Both the position numbers and the translations under genes were made by a program. DNA of 64,000 nt from Candidatus Brachythrix odensensis (GTDB lineage Bacteria > Chloroflexota > Anaerolineae > J036 > Brachytrichaceae): positions 310,001 to 374,000 of the forward strand of contig JADKDT010000001.1 in the NCBI GenBank assembly GCA_016714465.1, in the 5' to 3' direction. Shown one piece after another: positions 50,990 through 60,202 of this stretch (positions within the stretch are counted from its first letter, which is position 1; every line of letters begins with the position of its first letter). The notes under the pieces were generated by a model. It was not told the DNA's origin. It did no database searches and saw nothing but the letters and a program-made list of their open reading frames with translations.

Positions 50990-51382
50990 ATGCCCACAGC
51001 CCTGATCGAATACGAGGACGCCGGACCGGAAGTCCGGGCGGTCTATGACGACATCCGCGCCACGCGCAAAACGGACTTTATCAACAACTTCTGGAAGGCG
51101 GTGGCCAGCCATCCGCCGACCCTGAAGCGGGTGTGGGCGAGCGTGAAGGAGGTCATGGGCGGGCCGGGCGCGCTCGACCCGCTGGTGCGCGAAATGATCT
51201 ATGTCGCGGTGAGCGTGACTAACAACTGCGACTACTGCCGGGCCTCGCACGGCGCGGCGGCCCGGGCGAAGGGGATGACCGATGAGATGTTTGGCGAGCT
51301 GATGGCCATCGTCGCCCTGGCCAACCAGACCAACCGCCTGGCCATCGGCTATGACGTGCCGGTCGATGAGCGGTTCAGATAG
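50990..51382 (+). CDS. carboxymuconolactone decarboxylase (AhpD-like) family protein
   Basis: This 130-residue all-helical protein contains the redox/catalytic motif NCDYCRASHGAAARAKG (CxxC followed by His), the hallmark of AhpD-like alkylhydroperoxidases within the CMD family. A strong CAGGAGACCC site lies before the ATG, 10 bases after the lyase stop, so it is the third gene of the operon. A peroxide-reducing role is likely. Confidence 0.88.
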   Translation: MPTALIEYEDAGPEVRAVYDDIRATRKTDFINNFWKAVASHPPTLKRVWASVKEVMGGPGALDPLVREMIYVAVSVTNNCDYCRASHGAAARAKGMTDEMFGELMAIVALANQTNRLAIGYDVPVDERFR

Positions 51383-51413
51383 TCGGCGTCGCGATCGTGT
51401 AAAGGAGGAGCAG

Positions 51414-51568
51414 GCATCCTGAGCGGAGCGCATCGGCGCGCAAGCGCCGATGCGCGCAGTCGAAGGGCGCCTGCCCAATAACTCCGGCGGCGAGCGCGTC
51501 CTTCGACTGCGGGCGGCTGGCCATTCCGGTTACGGCTTTTCCCGGCCGCCGCCATCCGCTCAGGATGC
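51414..51568. repeat. MITE-like element with 14-bp terminal inverted repeats
   Basis: GCATCCTGAGCGGA at 51414-51427 is repeated inverted at 51555-51568. Inside lie the hairpin GCGCATCGGCGC / GCGCCGATGCGC (51428-51455) and a second inverted pair CAGTCGAAGG / CCTTCGACTG. It fills most of the 260-base gap between the CMD gene and leuD. Confidence 0.75.
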
Positions 51569-51641
51569 TTCGCTGTTGTTGGACTGAATACCGGGCAACG
51601 TTGGGTCCGCGAGTCACCCGCTAACAAGCTATCATCGACCC

Positions 51642-52172
51642 ATGCAAATCAGCGGACGCGTCTGGAAATACGGCGACGACATCAACACCGATGTCATTTT
51701 CCCCGGCAAATACACCTACACCGTGGCCGCCCATGACCTGGCGAAGCACGCCCTCGAGGACCTCGATCCCGAGTTCGCCAAGGGCGCCCGGCCCGGCGAC
51801 ATCATCGTGGGCGGCAAGAATTTCGGGTGCGGCAGCTCGCGCGAGCAGGCCGCGGTGTGCATCAAACAGTGCGGGGTGCGGGTGATCGTCGCCCGCTCCT
51901 TCGCCCGAATCTTCTTCCGCAACTGCGTCAACAACGGCGTGCTGCCGGTGGTGTGCGCCGAGGCGGTGGACGCCGCCGCGCATGGCGGGACGCTCAGTGT
52001 TGACTTGCAGACGAACACGGTGACGGTCGGAGAAGAGACGTTTGCCTTTCCGGCCCTGTCGCCTTCGGTGATGGCCATCATCGAGGCCGGCGGTCTGATC
52101 CCGATGTTGCGCCGGAAATTGGGAACCGAGCATTTGCCGATGCCCGAAATCAAATTCGCTGGCGAGGGGTAA
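51642..52172 (+). CDS. leuD: 3-isopropylmalate dehydratase small subunit
   Basis: This 176-residue swivelling domain of the aconitase superfamily has GRVWKYGDDINTDVIFPGKY, GDIIVGGKNFGCGSSREQA and VIVARSFARIFFRNCVNNGV, which are diagnostic. With the large subunit LeuC (not in this window) it isomerises 2- and 3-isopropylmalate in leucine synthesis. The short, HacB/LeuD2-like form may alternatively serve homoaconitase or (R)-citramalate pathways. TATCAT ends 6 bases before the ATG. Confidence 0.92.
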   Translation: MQISGRVWKYGDDINTDVIFPGKYTYTVAAHDLAKHALEDLDPEFAKGARPGDIIVGGKNFGCGSSREQAAVCIKQCGVRVIVARSFARIFFRNCVNNGVLPVVCAEAVDAAAHGGTLSVDLQTNTVTVGEETFAFPALSPSVMAIIEAGGLIPMLRRKLGTEHLPMPEIKFAGEG

Positions 52173-52176
52173 TGAT

Positions 52177-52243
52177 GTAGGGGGGAAGCATCCGCCGTTG
52201 CGTGACGGCTGTCGCGGCTCTATGGCGGATGCTTCCCCCCTAC
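52177..52243. repeat. inverted repeat with GGAAGCATCCGCC arms between convergent genes
   Basis: Perfect 20-base arms (52177-52196, 52224-52243) enclose 27 bases. It is related to the element at 15668 and lies between leuD and the dppC-like gene, tail to tail. Confidence 0.88.
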
Positions 52244-52259
52244 ACCGCCCGCGCCGCGA

Positions 52260-53192
52260 TTACCGTCCGCGACGCGGATCAAACGCGTCGCGCAGGCCCT
52301 CGCCCATATAGTTCACGGCCAGGACCGTGATGAAAATGCCAAAGGCTGGCAGCAATACGGCCTGGTTGTTAATCCCGATGTAGTCCTTGTAGCTGAAGAC
52401 CAGGCTGCCCCAGGTCGGCCAGTCGGCCTCAAAGCCCACGCCCAGGAAGGACAGCACCGACTCGGTGATGATGGCCCCGCCCACGTTGAGCGTCGCGGCC
52501 ACGATGATCGGGCCGAGCGCGTTGGGCAGGATGTGGCGGAACATGATCCCCAGGCGCGACACGCCCAGGGCATGCGCGGCCTCGACGAACTCGCGCGATT
52601 TTAGGGAGAGGAAGGAACCGCGCACCAGGCGGGCCGTCGTCATCCAGGTCAGCGCGCCAATCACCCCGACGATGAGGAAGAAGATCCCGAGCTCGCGCCC
52701 GAGGACTTTCTTCGCCTCATCCCGGAAGAGATAGGTCACCAGCAGGAGCACCGGGACCGCCGGCAGCGACTGGAACAGATCGGTGATGCGGCTCAGAATG
52801 AAATCGGTCCAGCCGCCGGCAAAGCCGGCAAATGCCCCCACCAGGGTGCCGATGATGATCGAGACCGACATGGCGAAGAGCCCGACCGCGATCGAGATGC
52901 GCCCGCCGAAGAAGATCCGGGCCAGCATGTCCCGGCCCAGATCATCGGTGCCGAAAATGAACTTGCCGAACATCGGCGCGTTGGCGACCGCGAAGTTGGA
53001 CTTAAGCGGACTGGCCGTATAGATTAGCGGTCCCAGCATGACGGCGGCGATCAGGAAGACAAGCACAACCAGGCCGATCATGGCCGTGGTGTGGCGCCTA
53101 AAACGCCGCCAGGCCTCCTCGGACTGGGTGCGAATCTTGACGCTGGAGGCGGCTGGCCGGGCGGCCACGGGTGTTTTTGCTACGGCTGTCAT
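52260..53192 (-). CDS. dppC: peptide-type ABC transporter permease (DppC/OppC)
   Basis: This 310-residue membrane subunit starts with a cytosolic tail of about 35 residues and one helix, followed by five helices of the BPD_transp_1 domain. The ATPase-contact EAA loop reads VEAAHALGVSRLGIMFRHIL; FGTDDLGRDMLARIFFGGRI is the periplasmic signature of DppC-type permeases. It lies 3 bases after the dppB-like gene and completes the permease pair. Confidence 0.92.
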   Translation of the reverse strand: MTAVAKTPVAARPAASSVKIRTQSEEAWRRFRRHTTAMIGLVVLVFLIAAVMLGPLIYTASPLKSNFAVANAPMFGKFIFGTDDLGRDMLARIFFGGRISIAVGLFAMSVSIIIGTLVGAFAGFAGGWTDFILSRITDLFQSLPAVPVLLLVTYLFRDEAKKVLGRELGIFFLIVGVIGALTWMTTARLVRGSFLSLKSREFVEAAHALGVSRLGIMFRHILPNALGPIIVAATLNVGGAIITESVLSFLGVGFEADWPTWGSLVFSYKDYIGINNQAVLLPAFGIFITVLAVNYMGEGLRDAFDPRRGR

Positions 53193-53195
53193 GGC

Positions 53196-54155
53196 TTAGG
53201 CGAATTTGATACGCGGGTCCAGCACGCCGTAGACGACGTCCGCAATGAGCTGACTGGCGACGACCAGGGCGGCGTAGATAAAGACAATGGCCATGACCAC
53301 CGGCGTGTCGGATTTCTGCACGGACGTGACGAGCAATTCGCCGATGCCGTTCACGCGAAAGATCTGCTCGGTGATGATGGCGCCGGTAAAGACCCCGGGC
53401 AGGTTGATGGCGATCAGGGTGACGACCGGGATCAGGCTGTTGCGCAGGGCGTGTTTGATGATGACCGACCATTCGGTCAGGCCCTTGGCCCGGGCCGTGC
53501 GCACATAGTCCATCGGCAGGTTCTCGAGCATGGCGCTGCGCACAAAGCGGGTCATTGCCCCGGCGTTGAAGAGGGCGAGGACGGCAATCGGCATGAGGCT
53601 CTGCTTAATCTGTTTGCCCCAGCCATCAAGGCTGTCCAGCTTGATGTTTGTGTCGTAGATCATGGGCAGGATGCCCAGCTCTACGCTGAAGACCAGGATC
53701 AAGATCAACCCGGTTAAAAATGTGGGCAGAGAGATGCCCACCATCGTGATGAGGCTCACGATATGGCTGGCGGCTGATTTTGGCCGCGCGGCGGACAAGA
53801 CCCCAACAGGGATGGCGATGACGAGGGCGATCAGGTAGGCGATGCCCACCACCATCATGGTCTGGGGCAGGCGCTGGGCGAGCAGATCGGTCACGGGCCG
53901 GCGCGCGGCAAACGAGAAACCGAACTCGCCCTGGCTCAGCGCGCCCAGCCATTTCACATAGCGAACCGGCCAGGGCTGATCGAGCCCCAGCGACTTCTTG
54001 ATGTTCTCGCGGACCTCAGCCGGGACTTCCGGATTGGCTCCGAATTCCGCCAGCGGATCCCCCGGCGCCAGCGACAGGATCGCAAAGATGATGAAGCTGA
54101 TGCCGAGCAGGCTGGGGATCGCGTAGAGGACTTTTCGCAGGAAGTAGGTAGCCAT
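53196..54155 (-). CDS. dppB: peptide-type ABC transporter permease (DppB/OppB)
   Basis: In this 319-residue protein the N-terminal helix segment YFLRKVLYAIPSLLGISFII and the loop GDPLAEFGANPEVPAEV are typical of DppB. The EAA loop reads VRTARAKGLTEWSVIIKHAL, and six helices are predicted. It pairs with DppC to form the membrane channel for oligopeptides or other SBP_bac_5 ligands. It follows the binding-protein gene after a 68-base gap containing a short hairpin. Confidence 0.92.
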   Translation of the reverse strand: MATYFLRKVLYAIPSLLGISFIIFAILSLAPGDPLAEFGANPEVPAEVRENIKKSLGLDQPWPVRYVKWLGALSQGEFGFSFAARRPVTDLLAQRLPQTMMVVGIAYLIALVIAIPVGVLSAARPKSAASHIVSLITMVGISLPTFLTGLILILVFSVELGILPMIYDTNIKLDSLDGWGKQIKQSLMPIAVLALFNAGAMTRFVRSAMLENLPMDYVRTARAKGLTEWSVIIKHALRNSLIPVVTLIAINLPGVFTGAIITEQIFRVNGIGELLVTSVQKSDTPVVMAIVFIYAALVVASQLIADVVYGVLDPRIKFA

Positions 54156-54223
54156 AGTTGCGGTCCGCGCGCTAGAGAAACGGCAGGGGCGCGCAGCGCG
54201 CGCCCCTGCCTGAGGTTAGGGGG

Positions 54224-56053
54224 TTACTTATACCAGTCGGCGATGTCCCACATTTCGGAGTCCCACGGGGTGTCCTTGACGCCCTTGAGATCCTTGGCGA
54301 TGGCGGATACGCGCTTGCGGGCGATGAGCGGCACCACGTAGTAGTCCGTCATCAGAAGGTCGTTCATCTTGAGGACGATCTCCTTGCGTTTGGCGTCATC
54401 CGACTCGCCGCGCAATGCCGTGCACAGCTTGTCATATTCCGGATTTGAGTAGCGGATGTTGTTGGGACTGCGCCAGCCATTGGCCTTGGCCGAGATCTGC
54501 GACGTCGTGAAGTCGCACAGATAATCGGTCGGATCAGGCTGGCTGTAGTTGTTGGTGTACATCTGCACGTCGTTGAAGAACTTGCCGATCGTGTCGTTGT
54601 TCGCCGCGTCGGTGCTGAAGAACACCGTTGCGCTGACATTCTTCAACTCCGTGTCGACGCCGATGGCCGCCCAGGCATCCTTGACCAGGGCCTGCTCCTT
54701 CTGGCGCAGGGTGTTGGTGCTGGTGTTGTAAGTCACCTTGAGCTTCTTGCCGTCCTTGACCCGAATCCCATCCGGGCCGGGCTTCCAGCCCGCCTCGTCG
54801 AGGAGCTTCTTGGCGCCCTCGATGTCGGGCTCGCACTTTCGAATGCCGCCATAGACTTTGCTGGGCGAAACGAAGGGCTCGGTGGTGATCAGTTCACAGG
54901 TCGGGTCGCCGGTGGCGCCGTAGAGCTGCTCGGCCATCGTCTTGCGGTCAATGGCCATCGCCAGCGCCTGGCGGACGCGCTTGTCCTGGAAGAACGGGTG
55001 CTTGGTGTCCGGCTCGCCGCGCTTGTCGCCGGCCTCAGGGCTGGGATCGCCGGCCTGGAACATGATGCGTTCTACGTTCGCGCCCGGCGTGTTGACCAGC
55101 ACCGCCTTGCCGCCGGTCTTGGCGAGTTGATCGAGGACCGCCCACTCCACCTGCAGGTTCCAGGCGTAGTCGGTGTCGCCGGTCTGGAATGCGGCGCGAG
55201 CGGCGCTGGGGGCGTCGCCGCCGCCCTTGAACAGGACTTCCTTGAAGAAGGGCTTGTCCGGGTCGCGGTACATGTCATTGATCGAATACAGCACCGTGTC
55301 ACCGGACTTGAAGTCCTTCAGCTTGTAGGGCCCGGTGCCGATCGGGGCGTTGTTGGCGACCGCGCAGGCGCTGTCGGTGGAGGCCTTTGCGCCGATGCAG
55401 GCGCCAAACTGCTTCTTCTGCAGGATATAGCCCTGGGTGCTAACAAAGACGCGATACGGGTTCGTCGTTGGCTGGGCGAAGGTGATCTTGACGGTGGCCG
55501 GGTCGAGCGCCTCGACCGACTTGATGCCGGCGAACGATGACGCCGTGGCGCAAGCCGTTGTTGGGTCGGAGCAGTAGGCATAGGTGAAGAGCACGTCGTC
55601 GGCCGTGAACGCTGTGCCGTCCGACCACTTGACATCCTTGCGCAACTTCCAGGTGACCGAGGTGAGGTCCTTGGACACGCCGCCGTTGGCGACGGTGGGG
55701 ATCTCGGCGGCCAGGGCGGGCACGGGCACGCCGGCGGATCCGATTCCAGCCAGCGGCTCAAGGATCAGGCGGGCGGCGTCAAAGTCCTTGGTCCCAGCGG
55801 CCAGGTGAGCATTCAGGATCGTGGGAGCCTGCCAATACAGAATGCGGACGGTGTCTCCCGCGCCGCGCTTCCCGGCCGGCTTGGGCGCGGCCGTTGGCTG
55901 AGCGGGGGCGGCTGTGGCGGCTGGCTTGGCTGCCTCGGTGGGCTTGGCGGGCACCGCGGTCGGCGCCGCAGGCGCTGCCTGCCCGCAGGCGGCCAGGACC
56001 ATCGATGCGGCCGCAGTCAGACTGAACAACGAAACAAGACGTTTATTCGACAT
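54224..56053 (-). CDS. ABC transporter substrate-binding lipoprotein (SBP_bac_5)
   Basis: This 609-residue lipoprotein has a lipobox VLAAC at residues 19-23, followed by an Ala/Pro/Thr-rich linker typical of Chloroflexota exported proteins. The large cluster C binding protein follows, with WKLRKDVKWSDGTAFTADDV and KRVRQALAMAIDRKTMAEQL as family landmarks. It delivers peptides or related solutes to the DppB/DppC pair downstream; no ATPase genes are present here. I start at 56053, where GGAGGAG lies 7 bases upstream. Confidence 0.92.
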   Translation of the reverse strand: MSNKRLVSLFSLTAAASMVLAACGQAAPAAPTAVPAKPTEAAKPAATAAPAQPTAAPKPAGKRGAGDTVRILYWQAPTILNAHLAAGTKDFDAARLILEPLAGIGSAGVPVPALAAEIPTVANGGVSKDLTSVTWKLRKDVKWSDGTAFTADDVLFTYAYCSDPTTACATASSFAGIKSVEALDPATVKITFAQPTTNPYRVFVSTQGYILQKKQFGACIGAKASTDSACAVANNAPIGTGPYKLKDFKSGDTVLYSINDMYRDPDKPFFKEVLFKGGGDAPSAARAAFQTGDTDYAWNLQVEWAVLDQLAKTGGKAVLVNTPGANVERIMFQAGDPSPEAGDKRGEPDTKHPFFQDKRVRQALAMAIDRKTMAEQLYGATGDPTCELITTEPFVSPSKVYGGIRKCEPDIEGAKKLLDEAGWKPGPDGIRVKDGKKLKVTYNTSTNTLRQKEQALVKDAWAAIGVDTELKNVSATVFFSTDAANNDTIGKFFNDVQMYTNNYSQPDPTDYLCDFTTSQISAKANGWRSPNNIRYSNPEYDKLCTALRGESDDAKRKEIVLKMNDLLMTDYYVVPLIARKRVSAIAKDLKGVKDTPWDSEMWDIADWYK

Positions 56054-56281
56054 GTAATCTCCTCCTTCAGAACTCATTGAACCGAGCCTGACGAGACCCG
56101 TCCTTGCAGGGGAGTGACATCGAGGGCGCATCCGAACCGTGATCACGAACACGCGCCGACCCGGATTTGTCGGCGCTGTTTGCCCTGACTCCTCTCCAAC
56201 TGACGGCCTCGCGGCTTGGCTTGCGGCGGGATTATACGGGATAGCGTTCCTTCCGACGGTACATCTTTTTCCCGCAACGTC

Positions 56282-56337
56282 CATTTGGCGAGATCACAAT
56301 CCCCGCGCGAAGCGCGGGATTGTGATCTCGCCAAATG
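56282..56337. repeat. 56-bp palindrome, GCGAAGC-core family (copy 13), one base missing in one arm
   Basis: The arms CATTTGGCGAGATCACAATC... are perfect except that CCCC on the left faces GGG on the right. Arms shared with the copy at 47591 are intact there, so a homopolymer miscall is likely. Confidence 0.85.
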
Positions 56338-56394
56338 TGGCCAGCGCAGCGCCCGTTGTTGCCATGGTTAATCTCGGCTCTCGAGGTTGGCAAA

Positions 56395-56413
56395 ACCGGG
56401 TTCCAAACCCGGT
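56395..56413. repeat. small palindrome ACCGGGTTCCAAACCCGGT
   Basis: Eight-base arms surround CCA. It superficially resembles a tRNA T-arm, but no acceptor or anticodon stem is present. Confidence 0.6.
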
Positions 56414-56492
56414 CAAGATCGTGTCATAACGCGGGGGCTTGAACCCAGGTCGAAAATCCGTAGACTCGGCCCTTGTCTGGTGGTGAAATTTT

Positions 56493-56533
56493 GGAAGCGG
56501 TGCGCCCTGGCGAAGCCAGGGCGCACCGCTTCC
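56493..56533. repeat. 41-bp perfect palindrome, GCGAAGC-core family (copy 14)
   Basis: Perfect 19-base arms flank GAA. It lies 60 bases upstream of the FTR1 start. Confidence 0.9.
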
Positions 56534-56594
56534 GAGCAATTGCCAGGCGGCCGTGGGCCGGTCCGGACGAAAATGATTCAAAGGAGAAACGACA

Positions 56595-57442
56595 GTGTTG
56601 GCAGGATTTTTGCTGGGTTTACGCGAGGGGATCGAAGCGGCGCTGATTATCGGCATCGTGCTGGGCATGCTGCGCAAGATGAACCGGATGGATCGCGCTC
56701 CGCTGGTGTGGCTGGGAGTCGGAATCGCGGGCGTGCTCAGCATTGGTGTGGCGATCGGCTTGAATGTGATCGGCGCAAGGTTCGAGGGAGCGGCGGAGCA
56801 GCTGTTCGAGGGCGTGATGATGCTGTTGGCGGCGGGCGTGTTGACCTGGATGATCTTCTGGATGCAGAAGCAGGGGCGCGACACGCAGCGTTCGCTCGAA
56901 GCGGACGTCAAGAGCGCGCTTGCCCCGGGCGCCAAGTGGGCTTTGTTTCTGGTGGCCTTTCTCGCCGTTCTGCGGGAGGGGATCGAACTGGCCCTCTTCC
57001 TGACTGCCGTCAACTTCACCGAACCCGGCGCGGCCGGCGCGGAAGCGCCAATCATGGGCTGGCTGGGCGGCTTGCTGGGGCTGTTGGGAGCGATCATCAT
57101 TGGCTGGCTGACCTTTGAATCGGCGCTGCGGCTGAACATGCGGCGCTTTTTCCAGTTCACCAGCGTCGTCTTGGTCTTCTTTGCGGCGGGTCTGGTCGGG
57201 CATGCGATTGGCGAGTTCAACGAACTCGGCTGGATTCCGCCGATCGTCCCCTCGATCTACGATGTGAATGGCTTGATCCCGCAAACGTCGACGGTGGGCC
57301 GGTTCCTCAGGGCGTTGTTTGGCTATACCGGCAGCCCGTCGCTCAGCCAGACCCTGGGTACGTGGGCTACTTTGTGATGGTGCTCGGATTGATGCGGGTG
57401 TTGGCGTCCGCCCCGGCGGTCAAGGCAGTCGAGCCGGCCTAG
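56595..57442 (+). CDS. FTR1-family iron permease, frameshifted near C-terminus
   Basis: This protein of about 280 residues has a GTG start, about seven helices, and two conserved REGIEA/REGIEL motifs (residues 10-15 and about 124-129) that bind Fe in FTR1/EfeU permeases. The frame breaks at about 57355 (LSQTLGTWATL); continuing one base out of register gives GYVGYFVMVLGLMRVLASA and a stop at 57442, the expected final helix. It should import ferric or ferrous iron across the membrane. No EfeO or EfeB partner is nearby. Confidence 0.88.
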
Positions 57443-57453
57443 AATATTCATCT

Positions 57454-57500
57454 GGCGCGGCCAGCATCCCCGCGCGAAGCGCGGGGATGCTGGCCGCGCC
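57454..57500. repeat. 47-bp perfect palindrome, GCGAAGC-core family (copy 15)
   Basis: Perfect 22-base arms flank GAA, between FTR1 and galE on the same strand. Confidence 0.9.
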
Positions 57501-57540
57501 GATCTTCCGGGCGCAAGACCTGCTGTTAAGATCATCGCCT

Positions 57541-58512
57541 ATGAACGTCCTCGTCGCTGGCGGGGCCGGCTACATCGGCGGGATCGTCTCGCAGATGCTG
57601 GTTGAAGCCGGCCACCGCGTCACCGTGTTCGACAACCTGAGCAAGGGCCACCGGTCCGCTGTGCCCGAAGCGGCCCGTTTTCATTTTGGCGATCTGGGCC
57701 ATCCTGACGATCTCGATGAGGCGATGCGGGTCATCCGGCCCGATGCCGTATTCCATTTCGCCGCGCTGATCGAGGCTGGCGAGAGCATGAAGCAGCCCGC
57801 CCGCTATTTCCGGGCCAATGTCGCGAATTCACTCAACCTGCTCGAGGCCTGCGTCAATCACGGGGTGGGCAAGCTGGTGTTCTCGTCGACGGCGGCGGTC
57901 TTCGCCGCCTCGGACGCGCCGCTCAGCGAGACCTCGCCCATCGCCCCGGCCAACTGCTATGGGGAAACCAAGCTCATGGTCGAGAAGATGCTCAAGTGGT
58001 TCCACGACATTCATGGGTTGCGGTATGTCGTGCTGCGCTATTTCAATGCGTGCGGGGCGGCCGGCCCGCGCGGCGAGGCGCATGATCCGGAAACCCACTT
58101 GATCCCGCTCACCCTGCGGGCCGCGCTTGGGCTGCGCCCGGACATCAGCGTGTTTGGGACCGACTATCCGACTCCGGATGGGACCTGCATCCGCGACTAC
58201 ATCCACGTGTCCGACCTGGGCAGCGCCCACCTCAAGGCCCTGGACTACCTTGAGGGGCACACAACGCTGACTTGCAACCTCGGCAACGGCGCGGGTTACA
58301 GCGTGCGCGAGGTGATTGACGCTTCGATCGAAGTAACGGGCAAGCCGATCGTGGTGAAGGAGGGTCCTCGCCGGGCGGGTGACGCGCCCCGCCTGGTCGC
58401 TTCGTCCGAGCTGGCCCGCCGCGAGCTGGGCTGGACGCCGAAGATCAACAGCCTGCCCGACATCATCAACAGCGCCTGGATGTGGATGCAGGCCCACCCC
58501 CACGGGTATTAG
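57541..58512 (+). CDS. galE: UDP-glucose 4-epimerase
   Basis: This 323-residue extended SDR has AGGAGYIGGIVSQML for NAD binding, the catalytic Ser region VFSSTAAVFAA, YGETK as the Tyr/Lys pair, and RYFNACGAAGPRGEAHDPETHLIP followed by DGTCIRDYIHVSDL, all diagnostic of GalE. It interconverts UDP-glucose and UDP-galactose for galactose use or cell-envelope glycans. I start at the ATG at 57541, which matches the family N-terminus; TAAGAT ends 8 bases upstream. Confidence 0.95.
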   Translation: MNVLVAGGAGYIGGIVSQMLVEAGHRVTVFDNLSKGHRSAVPEAARFHFGDLGHPDDLDEAMRVIRPDAVFHFAALIEAGESMKQPARYFRANVANSLNLLEACVNHGVGKLVFSSTAAVFAASDAPLSETSPIAPANCYGETKLMVEKMLKWFHDIHGLRYVVLRYFNACGAAGPRGEAHDPETHLIPLTLRAALGLRPDISVFGTDYPTPDGTCIRDYIHVSDLGSAHLKALDYLEGHTTLTCNLGNGAGYSVREVIDASIEVTGKPIVVKEGPRRAGDAPRLVASSELARRELGWTPKINSLPDIINSAWMWMQAHPHGY

Positions 58513-58519
58513 GGTGGTA

Positions 58520-58577
58520 TTCGGAAGCGGTCGCCCCCGCCCCGGCGTACGCCGGGGCGGGGGCGACCGCTTCCGAA
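58520..58577. repeat. 58-bp perfect palindrome (copy 16)
   Basis: Perfect 28-base arms meet at GGCG-TA-CGCC. It starts 8 bases after the galE stop. Confidence 0.9.
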
Positions 58578-58660
58578 AAACTGACGGGCAGTCGGTGGGC
58601 GGGCGTTCAGCGCCGGCTCAGGCCATACCTGACAATGCATGGGGAATGAACAGGGGCGTA

Positions 58661-60190
58661 ATGCGTTTCCGGGGTCTGGCGTTGGTAGCTGTGCTAACCA
58701 TCGGCCTGGCCGCCTGCCCAATTGAGTTCCGCAATCCACAATCGCCGACCGCTAATCCACCGATTTCCCCCCAGTTATCCACACAAACCGCACCTGGGGG
58801 CGCTCCCGCCACCCAAACCGCCCCTGCGCCTGCCCTCCGCCCGGCCCAAACCCCCACCCTTGATCCAGCCTGGGGCATCCCCGCGACCGGGGTCATGACC
58901 GGGACCTACACGATCCGCCGGGGTGACACCCTGGGCGGCATTGCCGCCGCCTTCGATATGGATACCGCTGATCTGCAGCGCCTGAACGGCATCTCCAACC
59001 CCGGGCTGATCCAGCCCGGGCAGACCCTGTTCATCCTCGAGGCCGTCAGCGGCAACGGTCCGTCGGTCAAGCTCATTCCCGACAGCGAGCTGGTCAACGG
59101 GCCGGCGGCCGCCGCCTTTGACGCCGGCGCGTTCATCGCCGCGCAGCCTGGCTATCTGAAGTCTTTCAGTGAGACCGTGGATGGTGTGCCGATGGACGGC
59201 GCTCGGATTGTCGCCCGGGCAGCCGAGCTGGCCAGCGTGAACCCGCGGGTGTTGCTCGCCTTGATCGAATTTTCGAGTGGTTGGCTGAGCGATCCTGCGC
59301 CGGCCGGCGGCAAGCTCCACTACCCGCTGGGCAACACCAAAACCGGCATCACCACGAGCCTGTTCCTGCAGCTGCAATGGGCGACCGCCCGCCTCAACGA
59401 GGGCTACTACGGCTGGCGGCTTGGCACCCGCCTCACCGTCCGGCTGGCCGACGGCGGTCGCGCCTTCGTGGGCGATCGGATCAACGCCGGCACGGCCGCC
59501 CTGCAGAACTATCTCGCCGCCACGAATTTGCGCGGGGGGTGGCTGACGGCTGCCAGCGCGCCAGGGTTCGTGGCCACCTATCAGCGCCTGTTTGGTGACC
59601 CGTGGCAATATGACCTGGGTCCGCCCGTGCCGCCTGGCCTCGCTCAGCCCGCGTTGGCGTTGCCCTGGCGGGCGGGGGAGACTTGGTTTTTGACTGGCGG
59701 GCCACACGCGAGCTGGGCGGCCGGCACGCCGTGGGGGGCGATCGACTTCGCCTCAGTGAATACCTGGGGCTGTCGGGAGCTCGGTGACTGGGTGACCGCC
59801 ATGGCCCCGGGCGTTGTGGCGCGCAGCGGGCTGGGCGATGTCGCGCAGTCGCTCGACCCGAGCGGCGACGAGCGAATTGGTTGGAGCGTGCTGTATCTCC
59901 ACATCGGCACACTCGACCGGGTGGCGCGCGGGACGCAACTGAAAACTGGTGACGCAATCGGACATCCCTCGTGCGAAGGGGGTTACGCCCTCGGCGCCCA
60001 CGTTCATGTCGCGCGCAAACACAACGGTGAATGGTTGAATGCGGCAGGGGACTTGGCCTTCACCATTGCCGGCTGGAGACCCGTGGAAGGGGTTGAGGAA
60101 TATGACGGCGGCCTTGTTCGCGGCGCTGAGAGCCGGGAAGCCTGCGAGTGCAAAGAGGTCGACAAGAATGGGCTGACCGCCGGGCCTTAA
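58661..60190 (+). CDS. LysM-containing M23-family peptidase lipoprotein
   Basis: In this 509-residue protein a lipobox IGLAAC (residues 14-19) is followed by a Pro/Thr/Gln linker. A LysM domain follows (about 82-128, TYTIRRGDTLGGIAAAF...LIQPGQTLFIL), then a helical middle region. The C-terminal LytM/M23 domain has HASWAAGTPWGAIDF (metal-binding His and Asp) and GAHVHVARKH (HxH). It likely binds and cleaves peptidoglycan at the cell surface. An alternative start is the ATG at 58646. Confidence 0.88.
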   Translation: MRFRGLALVAVLTIGLAACPIEFRNPQSPTANPPISPQLSTQTAPGGAPATQTAPAPALRPAQTPTLDPAWGIPATGVMTGTYTIRRGDTLGGIAAAFDMDTADLQRLNGISNPGLIQPGQTLFILEAVSGNGPSVKLIPDSELVNGPAAAAFDAGAFIAAQPGYLKSFSETVDGVPMDGARIVARAAELASVNPRVLLALIEFSSGWLSDPAPAGGKLHYPLGNTKTGITTSLFLQLQWATARLNEGYYGWRLGTRLTVRLADGGRAFVGDRINAGTAALQNYLAATNLRGGWLTAASAPGFVATYQRLFGDPWQYDLGPPVPPGLAQPALALPWRAGETWFLTGGPHASWAAGTPWGAIDFASVNTWGCRELGDWVTAMAPGVVARSGLGDVAQSLDPSGDERIGWSVLYLHIGTLDRVARGTQLKTGDAIGHPSCEGGYALGAHVHVARKHNGEWLNAAGDLAFTIAGWRPVEGVEEYDGGLVRGAESREACECKEVDKNGLTAGP

Positions 60191-60202
60191 CGAAATCCCT
60201 GG

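Larger units (their letters stand above)
56054..56594. other. 540-bp divergent intergenic region
   Basis: Between the SBP and FTR1 starts there are three palindromes (56282-56337, 56395-56413 and 56493-56533) and no gene. FTR1 has an AAGGAG ribosome site, and GGAGGAG precedes the SBP gene. I could not pick clear promoters. Confidence 0.6.

Noticed and set aside
56390..56460. tRNA-like GGGTTC segment
   Set aside because: CCGGGTTCCAAACCCGG is only a palindrome; no acceptor, D or anticodon stems can be drawn around it.
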